Shown here: piece by piece, positions 7,817 to 7,828 of the stretch
Position numbering within the stretch: the first letter of the stretch is position 1
Layout of the letters: every line of letters starts with the position of its first letter
From: DATKZS01 sp035527835 [NCBI: bacterium]
Lineage (GTDB): Bacteria > RBG-13-61-14
DNA length: 7,828 nucleotides
Reading direction: 5' to 3'
Assembly (NCBI GenBank): GCA_035527835.1
Contig: DATKZS010000068.1
Coordinates: forward strand, 1 to 7,828
Notes under the pieces: generated by a model
Databases searched by the model: none
What the model saw: the letters and a program-made list of their open reading frames with translations, nothing else
Told to the model about the DNA's origin: nothing
Program-made: the position numbers and the translations under genes

Positions 7817-7828
7817 ATGCGCTTGAAC
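7817..7828 (+). CDS. Start of a further gene, cut by window edge
   Basis: ATG 7817 is preceded by a strong AAGGAGG (7804-7810) at 6-nt spacing and opens with M-R-L-N before the window ends. It follows the epimerase stop by 50 nt on the same strand, so it probably belongs to the same operon. Nothing can be said of its product. Carboxylase subunits or the mutase chaperone MeaB often occur in such clusters, but this is only context. Confidence 0.6.

Overview
This is a GC-rich bacterial window with strong G/C preference at third codon positions. It comes from an unidentified, probably environmental lineage; nothing here fixes the phylum. Genes sit mostly on the + strand and have good Shine-Dalgarno sites. 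The right half carries the core of the methylmalonyl-CoA branch of propionate/succinate metabolism: a split B12-dependent methylmalonyl-CoA mutase (catalytic subunit and separate cobalamin-binding subunit) followed by methylmalonyl-CoA epimerase. Such a split mutase is known from archaea and from several anaerobic or environmental bacterial phyla.

Layout. 1-1164: 3' part of a GH84-type beta-N-acetylglucosaminidase. 1182-1211: good sigma70-like promoter. 1249-2925: 558-residue protein with recognisable GlpX (class II fructose-1,6-bisphosphatase) motifs but long N- and C-terminal extensions. 2959-3036: near-perfect hairpin made of phased short repeats. 3081-4061: multi-pass membrane protein of the LPG-synthase TM / flippase-like family. 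4062-4662: mostly non-coding, holding a 41-residue minus-strand zinc-finger-like protein (DUF3330-like), its probable terminator, a candidate promoter and an inverted pair of REP-like palindromes. 4663-6327, 6854-7252 and 7359-7766: mutase large subunit, mutase B12 subunit and epimerase. 7817-7828: first four codons of a further gene.

The most unusual structure is a family of phased repeats. Three loci (2959-3036, 6346-6822, 7266-7324) carry arms of short CRC-N-RAG units spaced 8, 9 and 8 nt apart, facing an inverted copy. Spacing is conserved although the unit sequence differs at each locus (CACAGAG, CRCAAAG, CGCGGAG/CGCCAAG). At the middle locus the two arms tightly enclose an AT-richer GxxExxY gene (PD-(D/E)xK nuclease-like) lodged between the two mutase subunit genes. 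It looks like a compact gene-plus-inverted-repeat cassette inserted in a metabolic operon, with the other two loci resembling gene-less forms or remnants.

How the genes work together: the epimerase interconverts (S)- and (R)-methylmalonyl-CoA, and the two mutase subunits together interconvert (R)-methylmalonyl-CoA and succinyl-CoA. The glycosidase, GlpX-like protein and flippase-like protein have no evident functional link to this pathway.
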